This document shows positions 37,894-47,200 of a stretch of 64,000 nucleotides of DNA, piece by piece. The DNA comes from Chryseobacterium sp. Bi04 (GTDB lineage Bacteria > Bacteroidota > Bacteroidia > Flavobacteriales > Weeksellaceae): assembly GCF_918698085.1 (NCBI RefSeq), contig NZ_CAKKLP010000005.1:297420-361419 (forward strand). The letters run 5' to 3'. Numbering within the stretch: the stretch's first letter is position 1; each line of letters begins with the position of its first letter. Under the pieces are notes generated by a model. It worked only from the letters and a program-made list of their open reading frames with translations. It was not told the DNA's origin and made no database searches. Both the position numbers and the translations under genes were made by a program.

Positions 37894-38838
37894 ATGAAAA
37901 AAACAGCATTTTCCTTACTGGCCTTCATTATGCATATGGCTTGTCAGGGACAAAACTTTGACCTTATTCCATTGGGTATATATGGTGGAGAACAAGAAGA
38001 CAATTTATCAGCTTATTTAGTGGGAGCGCCAAAAGACAGCACATTTCTGTCTCTTGATGCAGGTACTTTAAATACGGGAATACGGAAAGCTATTCAAATG
38101 AAAAGCCTTAACGGACCGGAAGAAACCGTTCTAAAGGACCAAATAAAAGGATATTTTATCTCACACGGTCATTTGGACCATTTATCGGGGCTCATTATCA
38201 ATTCTCCGGCCGATTCTAAAAAGGATATTTTCGCTATAGCTCCGGTACTTCAAATTCTACAGAATCATTATTTCATCACAGATACCTGGATTAATTTTGC
38301 CGATCAGGGGCAAAAACCCATGCTCGGAAAATACCATTATAATGAGCTTCAGGAGGGAAAAGAAATAGCGGTATCCAAAACACCTCTTTTTATAACGGCA
38401 TATGAACTGAGCCATGTGAATCCTTATAAAAGCAGTGCCGCACTGGTCAGAAAAGATGATCATTATCTGCTTTATTTAGGGGATACCGGTGCAGATCGGA
38501 TTGAAAAATCTGAACAGCTTAATAAGCTTTGGAACAGTATAGCTCCACTTATAAAAAAAGGGAAGTTAAACACGATATTAATCGAAGTTTCTTTCCCCAA
38601 CAGCCAACCTGAAAACCTTCTGTTCGGCCACCTCACCCCTAATCTGCTGCTGGAAGAACTGCAGAAGCTGAAAGAAAAAACAGGACAAAAGAATCTGAAA
38701 GGTTTAAGCATTGTGGTTACCCACAGAAAACCGACAAAGGACAATCCCGAAATTATAAAAAAAGAATTACTGGAAAATAATCCGTTAGAAGTAAATTACA
38801 TCTTCCCTGAACAGGGCAAAAGAATTAATTTACCTTAA
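37894..38838 (+). CDS. Class II 3',5'-cyclic nucleotide phosphodiesterase (MBL fold), exported
   Basis: 314 aa from ATG 37894, where MKKTAFSLLAFIMHMACQ gives a signal peptide with a possible lipobox Cys. The metal site HGHLDH (His91, His93, Asp95, His96 in SHGHLDHLSGL) and ELSHVNP, LGDTGAD and VTHRKPT follow the class II phosphodiesterase (cpdP) pattern, distinct from glyoxalase II or RNase Z. It would hydrolyse cAMP or cGMP outside the cytoplasm. Stand-alone gene. Confidence 0.88.
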   Translation: MKKTAFSLLAFIMHMACQGQNFDLIPLGIYGGEQEDNLSAYLVGAPKDSTFLSLDAGTLNTGIRKAIQMKSLNGPEETVLKDQIKGYFISHGHLDHLSGLIINSPADSKKDIFAIAPVLQILQNHYFITDTWINFADQGQKPMLGKYHYNELQEGKEIAVSKTPLFITAYELSHVNPYKSSAALVRKDDHYLLYLGDTGADRIEKSEQLNKLWNSIAPLIKKGKLNTILIEVSFPNSQPENLLFGHLTPNLLLEELQKLKEKTGQKNLKGLSIVVTHRKPTKDNPEIIKKELLENNPLEVNYIFPEQGKRINLP

Positions 38839-38847
38839 CCATTGATT

Positions 38848-38875
38848 AAAGATGAGACTCCCCTGTCTCATCTTT
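38848..38875 (+). terminator. Terminator of phosphodiesterase gene
   Basis: 11-bp perfect stem AAAGATGAGAC / GTCTCATCTTT with 6-nt loop and T tail. Confidence 0.8.
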
Positions 38876-38965
38876 TTTATTGCTGATTTCTGTATAATAA
38901 AGACCGTTTTATACATTCTCTGTGATGATGAAATTGTAATAATTATAGATTCCATCGCTAAAATA

Positions 38966-40555
38966 TCAGGAGTTTTTCCCAGTCTCAGATCTTCTTGGTA
39001 CAAATGAATGAATTTTTGGTAAAAATAAGATCAGAACGATTACAACAACAATTCCTGTCAGCATCACCTCATAATAATCCATACTGGCCCGCGCCAATAT
39101 CTGTCTTTTGAGCAGGGTATTAAAATACAGCTGTGAAGCTGCTTTTGAAGTATAAATATCATTTCCGTTATTGAGATAGGCATATTGAATATTTTCTAAA
39201 GTAAGGAAAAATTGACTATTGCTTTCATGTACGGCTTCCCGGATTTTTTCGCTTACAGAAGCTTTGGTAAACAATTGTAACTGGTTGTTGATGGCCATGC
39301 TGGCACAGAAACCGGCAAACCTGGCAAAAATCCCCACAAAACCGACATTGAAAGCGATATGAGGGGGAGCTGATGATGCTGTAAAGGAAACAATAGGAAC
39401 AAATAAAACCCCTGTTGCTGCCCCATAAATAAACATAGGAAAAACAAAATCACGGGTCTCCCCCGTTACGGATATCCATGTAAGCATATAGGCATAATAT
39501 ATCCCCATGATTACAAAACCGGCTATGATCAATAGAATAAGATCAGTACCTGTAAGTATAAGGCGTGCCGTTACAAACATACTGAGAGCCGTTCCCGCAA
39601 TCACAGCCAGCCAAATGGGAAATATATGAAGAGGATCTGTACCCAAAATAGTTTCTACGTAACCATATGTTAATCCCGTAGTTCCTTTGAAAATATAAAA
39701 GACAAAAAGCAGAAGCAGCCCTATCACAAAGTTTTTAGCCTTGAAAACCCGTAAATTGATGAGCGGGCGTTTTAAGTTTATCTCCCTGATGACAAAAAGA
39801 AAAAGCAGTACAAACCCAAATACCGTAAGAAATCCTATTAAGCTGCTTTCAAACCATCCCAGCCGCTGTCCGTAGATTAAAATATATCCAATAACCAGGC
39901 AAAAAGCAGTATAGAAAAAATATCCTGTCCAGTCGACCTGGTAAAGCGGAATTTTTTTATGGAATCTGGCCTTAGCATTCATGGTAATCAGGACGATAAC
40001 GGCAATTGCAGTAAGTAAAATAATATGTCCGTAAAAAATCCAGTTAAGATCAAAAAAATGCAGCAATATATTGGCATAAATCGCATAAAAAGGAACTGAA
40101 ATCTGAATCCCGCCATAGAGAATTGTATAACCTATTACCCTTGCTCTGGCAGAATCTAAGCGGGGAAAAACCAAATTCAAAACAATACTGCATATCAGTG
40201 CACAGGTGATCCCCTGAATAAATGCACAAGCCAGAAATAGAAGCCAGCCTTTGGTATAAAAACAAGCTAATGAACAAAAACAGCTCAAAGAAAGGCCAAA
40301 TAACAGGTATTTTCTTGAACTGAAATACTTGACAATACGAAAATCCAGTGCCAGAAAAGTAACAGCTGAAGCATAGGTAAGAACCATCCCATACTGTACA
40401 TCTGCAGGCTCTACCCCATAGTATCCCATAAGGGCTGCAGGATTGCTATATAATGCAAAACTAAAAAGGGAGATCATGAGCAGGCAAAAAATAACGGTGC
40501 GTGCCAGCCATTCTGGTACCCAGGGTCTGAAGATAAGAATCTGATGAATCTGCAT
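38966..40555 (-). CDS. MFS transporter of a tripartite (EmrAB-TolC-like) efflux system
   Basis: 529 aa, about 14 membrane segments plus a C-terminal periplasmic/loop stretch (residues 430-490), a layout of inner-membrane MFS pumps that work with HlyD adaptors. Last gene of the tolC-hlyD-MFS operon: 4 bp after the HlyD stop. Motif A is weak (KYFSSRKYLL). Exports an unknown compound; proximity to the NRPS makes its product a candidate. Confidence 0.87.
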   Translation of the reverse strand: MQIHQILIFRPWVPEWLARTVIFCLLMISLFSFALYSNPAALMGYYGVEPADVQYGMVLTYASAVTFLALDFRIVKYFSSRKYLLFGLSLSCFCSLACFYTKGWLLFLACAFIQGITCALICSIVLNLVFPRLDSARARVIGYTILYGGIQISVPFYAIYANILLHFFDLNWIFYGHIILLTAIAVIVLITMNAKARFHKKIPLYQVDWTGYFFYTAFCLVIGYILIYGQRLGWFESSLIGFLTVFGFVLLFLFVIREINLKRPLINLRVFKAKNFVIGLLLLFVFYIFKGTTGLTYGYVETILGTDPLHIFPIWLAVIAGTALSMFVTARLILTGTDLILLIIAGFVIMGIYYAYMLTWISVTGETRDFVFPMFIYGAATGVLFVPIVSFTASSAPPHIAFNVGFVGIFARFAGFCASMAINNQLQLFTKASVSEKIREAVHESNSQFFLTLENIQYAYLNNGNDIYTSKAASQLYFNTLLKRQILARASMDYYEVMLTGIVVVIVLILFLPKIHSFVPRRSETGKNS

Positions 40556-40559
40556 ATTT

Positions 40560-41606
40560 TTAATTTTTTAAAACGTAAACATTGGCATTCATTCCTGCCG
40601 ATAATTTGGCAAGTTTCTCACGGGGATCAGTTAATTTGATCCTGACAGGAATGCGTTGGGTAACCTTAACAAAATTTCCTGTTGCATTATCAGGAGGCAA
40701 CAGGGAGTACCGTGATCCTGTTGCAGGAGATTTTGATTCGATGATGCCGGAGAATTTTTCTCCGGGATAGGCATCCGTCTCAACGGATACTTTCCGGCCT
40801 ATGGCAAACGTCTTAATCTGTGTCTCCTTAAAGTTGGCCACTACCCATTTATCATCAGATGTATTCACCAGAAAAGCCAGTGTTTGTCCGGGCTGTACCA
40901 ATTGACCTTCCTGAATGGTCTTTTTTCCGATCTGCCCATCAAAAGGTGCAGTAATGACAGTATACCGGATATCCAGGTTTTGTCTTTGAAGCAGTGCTTC
41001 TTTAATTCTGATTTCAGCGTATACAGAAGATCGCTGGGCTTTTACATCATTTAACTTAGACTCTGCTGCATGTAAGGACGCCTGCGTTTGTTCAAAATCA
41101 GATTGATTGATCTCCAGAGCTGTATATACATTATCAAATTTCTGCTGAGTAGTAGATTCTTCATCCAACAGGCTTTTATATCTTTTATATTCTTTCTGCT
41201 GCTGTTCAAGCTTTGCTTTGGAACCCGAAATCTGGGCTTTGATTACTTCAATATTCTTAAGCTGAGTTTGTTCATTAGCACTCAATATATCCAGCTTTGC
41301 ACGGGAGCTTACGAGTTCTGCAAAAGCGGCATCCCTTTTCAGTCCATATTCATCACGCTCTATCAAAACAAGTGTATCCCCTTTATGCACCATCTGGTTA
41401 TCTTTATATCTGATCTTGCTGATATATCCGCCTACTTTTGCATTGATGGGAGAAAGATAAGCGTCCACCTGTGCATCATTGGTTTGCTCGTACTGCAATC
41501 TGTTCCGGAAATATAATGCTGTCCATATCGTGATCGTGATAAGTAAGGCAATACCCAGCCATTGGGTTGCACGGACTACTATTTTATCGGTTCTGTTGTT
41601 TTTCAT
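40560..41606 (-). CDS. HlyD/EmrA-family membrane fusion protein
   Basis: 348 aa. One N-terminal membrane anchor (about 13-33), first half of a lipoyl/barrel-sandwich domain (LSPINAKVGGYISKIRYKDN), a coiled-coil hairpin (about 90-190), second half (APFDGQIGKKTIQEGQLVQP) and a beta-barrel ending. Periplasmic adaptor joining the MFS pump to the outer-membrane channel. 5 bp after the TolC gene. Confidence 0.93.
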   Translation of the reverse strand: MKNNRTDKIVVRATQWLGIALLITITIWTALYFRNRLQYEQTNDAQVDAYLSPINAKVGGYISKIRYKDNQMVHKGDTLVLIERDEYGLKRDAAFAELVSSRAKLDILSANEQTQLKNIEVIKAQISGSKAKLEQQQKEYKRYKSLLDEESTTQQKFDNVYTALEINQSDFEQTQASLHAAESKLNDVKAQRSSVYAEIRIKEALLQRQNLDIRYTVITAPFDGQIGKKTIQEGQLVQPGQTLAFLVNTSDDKWVVANFKETQIKTFAIGRKVSVETDAYPGEKFSGIIESKSPATGSRYSLLPPDNATGNFVKVTQRIPVRIKLTDPREKLAKLSAGMNANVYVLKN

Positions 41607-41611
41607 AATGT

Positions 41612-42955
41612 TTAGTATTCAAATATTCCTGTAATGATTAAAAGCCTTATAGCACTCAATTTCAAAGCCATATGGGCTGATGTAAGTGTAAACTTGGCTT
41701 CAAGCAACGTATTTTCTGCATCCAGCAGGTCTGTCAATAATGATTCCTGGTTGAGATAGCTGTTTCGTATTACCCGTGTGGTTTCCGTACTTTGGATAAT
41801 ATTTTTTTCTGCTGTTTCCACGCTTTCTTCGGCTTGTTTTTTTTGCAGAAAAGCTTCCTTTACCTGAATATTTATTTCGTCTTTTTTTATATTGGATTTT
41901 TCCTGTTGTTGCAGATTTATATTGTTTGCATGGGCAATACTGTGTTTACTTTTATATAGATTGTCAATGGAAAACTGCATTTTTACACCCGTCTGGCCAT
42001 ACCCCCATACATCATTTGAATACGGAAAGAATGAAACCTGGGGATAAGTATAATTGTAATAGGAATAAAGGGAGATCCTGGGAAGCAGGCTTGCTTTTAC
42101 CTGCTTTATATTCAGTTCACTTAACCTGAGATTACTTTGTGTTATTTTTATTTCCGGTGATTTGCTGAGCGCTATAGCCACGTAGTCTGAATAATCAGTT
42201 TCCATTATATCGCTATGGCTGAGTATTTCCTGGTATGGAATCTCCAATGCCTGATCACCTTTACGTCCCATTAATATATTCAGTCTCTGTCTTGCCACTT
42301 CAATCTTTTTTTCAACATCTGAAAAGCTCAGTTCCAATTGGGATAGTTTCAGTGAGGTCCTTAATACATCACTTTTCAGGACAATACCATTCCGGTGTAA
42401 GCTTTCAATCTTTGACAATTGCTTTTTTTCGTTGATCATTTCTGAGGAAAGTAAATCCCGGAACTGAAGAAATTTGCTGAGGTCGTAATAAGCAACGGCT
42501 ATCGCATATTTTACAGTGTTTTTTTGTAACTCAGATTCATGTTGTCTGTGTATTCTTTCTTCCTCTTTTATTCTGATATTCCGCTGCTCTCTGCCACCGT
42601 TATAAATATTGAGGCTAAAGTTATAGCCTGCTGCATATCCGTATCGGGAAGCTGGTACATTTTGAGGTGTTGAAAACAATCCGTTATCGTAAATGAGAAA
42701 TTTTGAATTGAGTTTAAAATCTCCGGCAACGGAAAGTTCAGGCAGAAGTTTATCTTTGGCTTCGAGGATACTGATGCTGCTTTCTTTTTGTTCAAGATCT
42801 GTAAGTTTTATCTGTCTGTTGCCGGATTCCGCTATTTTCCAGATCTCTTCCAGTCTCAATACCTGAATGCTGTCGGAAACCTGGGCATCAATTGGCAGAA
42901 AAAACAAAAAGAATAGCACAGCCCATCCTGCATTTATTAATTGTATTGGTTTCAT
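41612..42955 (-). CDS. TolC-family outer membrane efflux protein
   Basis: 447 aa from ATG 42955, which gives a clean signal peptide (MKPIQLINAGWAVLFFLFFL, cut near DAQ); a GTG at 42967 is the alternative. Two outer-membrane efflux repeats with long coiled-coil helices (KIESLHRNGIVLKSDVLRT and NSYLNQESLLTDLLDAEN). Forms the outer-membrane exit duct of the operon's pump. Confidence 0.92.
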   Translation of the reverse strand: MKPIQLINAGWAVLFFLFFLPIDAQVSDSIQVLRLEEIWKIAESGNRQIKLTDLEQKESSISILEAKDKLLPELSVAGDFKLNSKFLIYDNGLFSTPQNVPASRYGYAAGYNFSLNIYNGGREQRNIRIKEEERIHRQHESELQKNTVKYAIAVAYYDLSKFLQFRDLLSSEMINEKKQLSKIESLHRNGIVLKSDVLRTSLKLSQLELSFSDVEKKIEVARQRLNILMGRKGDQALEIPYQEILSHSDIMETDYSDYVAIALSKSPEIKITQSNLRLSELNIKQVKASLLPRISLYSYYNYTYPQVSFFPYSNDVWGYGQTGVKMQFSIDNLYKSKHSIAHANNINLQQQEKSNIKKDEINIQVKEAFLQKKQAEESVETAEKNIIQSTETTRVIRNSYLNQESLLTDLLDAENTLLEAKFTLTSAHMALKLSAIRLLIITGIFEY

Positions 42956-42967
42956 TGTATTTTTCAC

Positions 42968-43198
42968 CTATTTAATTTTACTGTTACATAATTTTCCTGT
43001 ACGGATTTTCAGAAAGATCATCAGCCCATCGATGAAAGCTGAAACATTTCCCAGGGAGAAGAACGGAAGTAAAAACACTGATGAGATCATACAGTAAGCT
43101 TTGCCAGGGTTATAGTATGAAAGTTCTCTGATGCTGCCCTTATTTTGGGCAGTTTTCCTTTCTGTTTCCAATCCTTTATTATATTTTTTGATTGTCAT
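42968..43198 (-). CDS. Small putative membrane protein at the head of the efflux operon
   Basis: 76 aa: a basic N-terminus, then NPGKAYCMISSVFLLPFFSL and GNVSAFIDGLMIFLKIR, one or two hydrophobic segments. Located between a minus-strand TAATTTTG promoter box (43232-43225) and tolC, so it would be the first gene of the operon transcript. No family recognised; could also be untranslated leader. Confidence 0.4.
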   Translation of the reverse strand: MTIKKYNKGLETERKTAQNKGSIRELSYYNPGKAYCMISSVFLLPFFSLGNVSAFIDGLMIFLKIRTGKLCNSKIK

Positions 43199-43224
43199 AA
43201 TGATTCCGCTTATTAACTTTGATA

Positions 43225-43286
43225 CAAAATTATCGCACTCAGCTCTGTGTTATTTTATATAATTAGCCTATTTTTTGTTAATTTTG
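43225..43286. promoter_or_regulatory. Divergent promoter region of efflux operon and AraC gene
   Basis: TAATTTTG on the minus strand (43232-43225) faces the efflux operon; TAATTTTG on the plus strand (43279-43286) faces the AraC gene, leaving a nearly leaderless start at ATG 43292. No clear -33 element in either direction. Confidence 0.45.
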
Positions 43287-43291
43287 GCCAG

Positions 43292-44080
43292 ATGGAAATT
43301 TTAAAGGAACTTAACAGAATTATAGATCAGTATCAGGATTCTATTTTGGTTGTCCGGCAGCAGACTGAGCAGAAACTACCTGCCCATCAGCATGACAAAG
43401 GGCAGCTTTTACTGGTATTTGGAGGAATTGCGTATTTGCAGACTTATGAAAAGGACTTTTACATTCCGTCCAGCCATTATATATGGATTCCTGCCCGCTA
43501 TCCTCACAATCTGATGTACAATACTCAGGATCTAAACATCATCAATATCTATTTTCCACCGGGAGATCAGCAGGACTTCTATGATAACCTGGGGATCTAT
43601 CCGGTCAGTAAACTTTTATCTGAGATGCTGTCTTACAGTGAAAAATGGCAGGGGAATTTCTTTTCCGGTGACTGGGAATATGAGTTTTTAACTACTCTAA
43701 AGAATCTGCTTCCCAGGGAGAACTTAAAAAGATTTTCTATTCAGCTGCCTACTACTGATGACAGCAGATTAGGGGATATAACAGGTGATATACGGAAAAG
43801 AATAAGTGAACCTATAACATTGGAGGGTATAGCAAGCCAATCCGGAATGAGTGTTAGAAGCATGACCCGCCTGTTTAAAACCAGGCTGGGGATTTCATTT
43901 GTCCAATATTTAAAAATGCTGCGCATTATCCGTGCCATGGAACTGATTAAAGATACCGATCTCAGTATGAGTGAAATTGCCTATGAGATTGGCTATTCCA
44001 ACATATCAGCATTCAGCAATACATTTCAGCAATTAACCAATATGCGTCCTACCGAATTTAGGACGATGTCTTCCAAGTAA
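43292..44080 (+). CDS. AraC-family regulator, probable controller of the efflux operon
   Basis: 262 aa from ATG 43292 (MEILKELNRIIDQYQ). N-terminal cupin with metal-type HQHDKGQLLLVFGG, PSSHYIWIPARYPHN; C-terminal HTH pair ASQSGMSVRSMTRLFKTRLG and LSMSEIAYEIGYSNISAFSN. Sits divergently from the tolC-hlyD-MFS operon and convergently to the NRPS gene end, between the two clusters. Confidence 0.9.
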   Translation: MEILKELNRIIDQYQDSILVVRQQTEQKLPAHQHDKGQLLLVFGGIAYLQTYEKDFYIPSSHYIWIPARYPHNLMYNTQDLNIINIYFPPGDQQDFYDNLGIYPVSKLLSEMLSYSEKWQGNFFSGDWEYEFLTTLKNLLPRENLKRFSIQLPTTDDSRLGDITGDIRKRISEPITLEGIASQSGMSVRSMTRLFKTRLGISFVQYLKMLRIIRAMELIKDTDLSMSEIAYEIGYSNISAFSNTFQQLTNMRPTEFRTMSSK

Positions 44081-44125
44081 ATTTCTTCAGTTATTGCTAA
44101 ATTATGAACAGCTATCAAAAAAAAT

Positions 44126-44157
44126 AAAGCCTGCAGCTTTAAAAAACTGCAGGCTTT
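44126..44157. terminator. Terminator between AraC and NRPS genes
   Basis: 11-bp perfect stem AAAGCCTGCAG / CTGCAGGCTTT with 10-nt loop; T/A-rich flanks on both sides allow bidirectional use by the convergent AraC and NRPS genes. Confidence 0.75.
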
Positions 44158-44258
44158 AATACCCTTTCCACATTATAACAACTGAAAAGAAGCGACTCAA
44201 AACTGTAAGATTAAATAACCTATTCTAATCTTGTTTTAGAATTAAATAAAGGCTATAA

Positions 44259-47200
44259 TTATTCTGCCAGCTCAACAATAAATTGCTGTACCAAGGTGGC
44301 TATTTCCACAGCATTTTTTTTGTATAGCATTGTAAAATGGTCTCCGGCCACTTCTGCAACCTGTACCGATGTACTGTGGTTCTCCCATCCAAGTGCAGAC
44401 AGCTCATGAGATAACCTATTTTCCGCTGCTTTTATTATGATAAGAGGAGTATCAATTTTATCCTCAATAGCATGGCCAAGCATCATGTTGGTTATATTCA
44501 TATTGATAATCCGAAGTATCAAACCATTACCTTCAGGCTGTGTTATAATTCTGTGTTTCAATAATTCAGTAATATCGGGAATCTTCTTTTGAGAAATCAA
44601 TGTGATCAGTTCAGTATGCAGGTCCTCTTTCCATTCAGGATCTGAAACCGTTAATAAACCATATTTCGCAAGTGAATCCATCACAAAATTCATCACATAA
44701 CCGGCATTAAAAAACATATCAGGTAAAGTTGTGGCTACATCCAGTATGGAAGCCATTTCTACTTTTTCGCCAGCCTGTTCCAACTGTTTAATCATTTCAA
44801 ATAATACATGTCCGCCAAAAGAGTGAGCAATAAACTGATAAGGTCCTGTTGGCTGTATTTCCTGTATCCAGCTAAGCTGAAGTTCTGCAATTTTCCTCAT
44901 ATTATACAATGGTTTTTCACCTTCCAGCACCCCCATCATCTGAATACCATACACAGTTCCCAAAGGAGCCAGTGAAGCAGCCAGTTCATCATAACCATCA
45001 CAATTACCATTTGATCCCGGCAATAAAAATATTTTTTGAGGCTGGTGGCTTTTGTTAAGTATTCTAATGTGTTCGTTTTGCATTGCCTTATCAGAGTCTG
45101 CTCTTTGTTGATTATTCATCAGGAAAACAGCTTGTCCGGCAATTGTTGTATGGGCAAGTATTTCCTGCAATTGAACTTCATATCCTGCTGCCCGTATACG
45201 GCTCAGCAATTGTAATGTAGTAAGTGAATGCCCTCCCAGTGCAAAAAAGTCATCATCGGTACTTATCTCATTTACATTCAATAGCTCCCGCCATATATCT
45301 GCCAGCCTATTTTCTAGTGGATTTGCCGGAAGAATAAGCTGGCGGGATCCAGAATCCGTTGGTGTGCTAATGCTCAAGGCATTTCTATCTACCTTTCCTG
45401 AAAAAGTGAGCGGAATTTGTGACAATAACTGAATATATGCCGGAATCATATAGTACGGAAGCTGTTCTCGTAAATAAGAAATAACATCTTCTTCAGACAA
45501 CCCATTAACAACTGATACGTAGGCAATTAATCGATTGTTGTGATGCATATCTGTCTGTACCAGTACGGCAGCCTGTTTAATGTCCGGATGCTGAAGCAAT
45601 ACGGATTCTATTTCGCCGGGCTCTATACGGTAGCCACGTACCTTCACCTGATTATCAGCTCTATGCTGATATTCCAGGTTACCATCCGGCAGCCATCTTC
45701 CTATATCCCCGGTTCTATACAAGACCGCCCCTGAGGCATCAGTGAATACATCAGGTATAAAACGTTGTTCCGTTAATTCCGGGCGATTCAGGTAGCCATC
45801 TGTAACTCCTTCTCCACCAATGTATATTTCACCCGTAACTCCGGATGGAAGCACCTGCTGTAACTCATCCAATACATAAACAGATACATTTTGTACAGGC
45901 TTTCCTATAGGTGTTTTTTTTAAGGATTCCCCTGTATACTTGTACCTTGTGGCAGTTACCGTACTTTCCGTAGGTCCGTACTCATTATAAAAATCTACGT
46001 ATTGAGACCAATACTCCGCCAGCATTGGTGGACATTCTTCTCCACCCACTACAATCCTTTTAAGGATAGATGACAGCCTTATATGCCCGAGACTTTGTAA
46101 GAAACCCGGAGTAAGAACAAGATGAGTGATATTTTGTGTTTTTACGAATTTGCAAAAAAGATCCGGATCATGTAATACCTCATCGTTCGGTACAACCAAT
46201 GCAGCACCTTTTAATAAAGATAAAAACATTACTTCCACAGATGCATCGAAGGTGAAATTTGTAAACTGTAATGAGCGTTCATCTGCAGAAAAATCAAGCT
46301 GCGTGCTGCATCCTTCTATAAGGTTCACCACAGATCTGTGTTTTACAGGCACCCCTTTAGGCACTCCGGTAGATCCTGAAGTATAAATCACATAGGCATA
46401 AGAGGAAGAGGACAGTACAGGAAATACATCAGCCGCATCAATACTTGAAACCTCCGCAGTATTTACAAATACAGCTCCAGGAGAAAGTTGAAATACAGGA
46501 AGCTGGCGGCCTACTACAATGGTGGCTTTTGTATCATTCAGTATCATTAGCATTCTGTTTTCCGGCATTTTAGGATCAATAGGTACATAAGCGGCTCCTG
46601 CTTTCATAATGGCCAGAATACTTGCTACTGTATTTGCGGTACGGTCAGCAATTACCGGAACATACATACCAGGCTTAATACCCGCACTGATAAACAAAGC
46701 AGCCAGCCTGTTTACCCAGTCTTGTAATCTACGATAAGTATATTCTTTTTCTGCCGTTACCAGTGCAATCTTATCGGGATGATTTTCCGCGGCTTTATCA
46801 AAACCGGAAGAAAGTGTACTATCTTGTGAGAAAATGGCTCCTGAATTGTTGAGATCTTTAATAAGATAATCATGCTCTGCCATTGGTAACAGCAGCTGCT
46901 TCTCTATCTTTTGTGTTGCCCGGTGACGGAAACAGTCCAGCACATAATCGAAGTAGTATTTCAGATCTCCGGCTGTTTTGCCACTTTGAAGCATTCTGGA
47001 AAGGGAGAAAACTATTTTCATATCATCTCCCGTAAGGCTTATGGAAAAATTAAGAAATGTATTTGCTACACCGAAGCTGGTGTCGGTAAGCGATTCTTTT
47101 CCTAATTGTACATTAACAAGATCTTTTTCAAGTTCATCATAAATATGAAAATTGATAAAATTATAAATAACATCAAAGAAAGGGTTTTCTTTGGGTGAAG

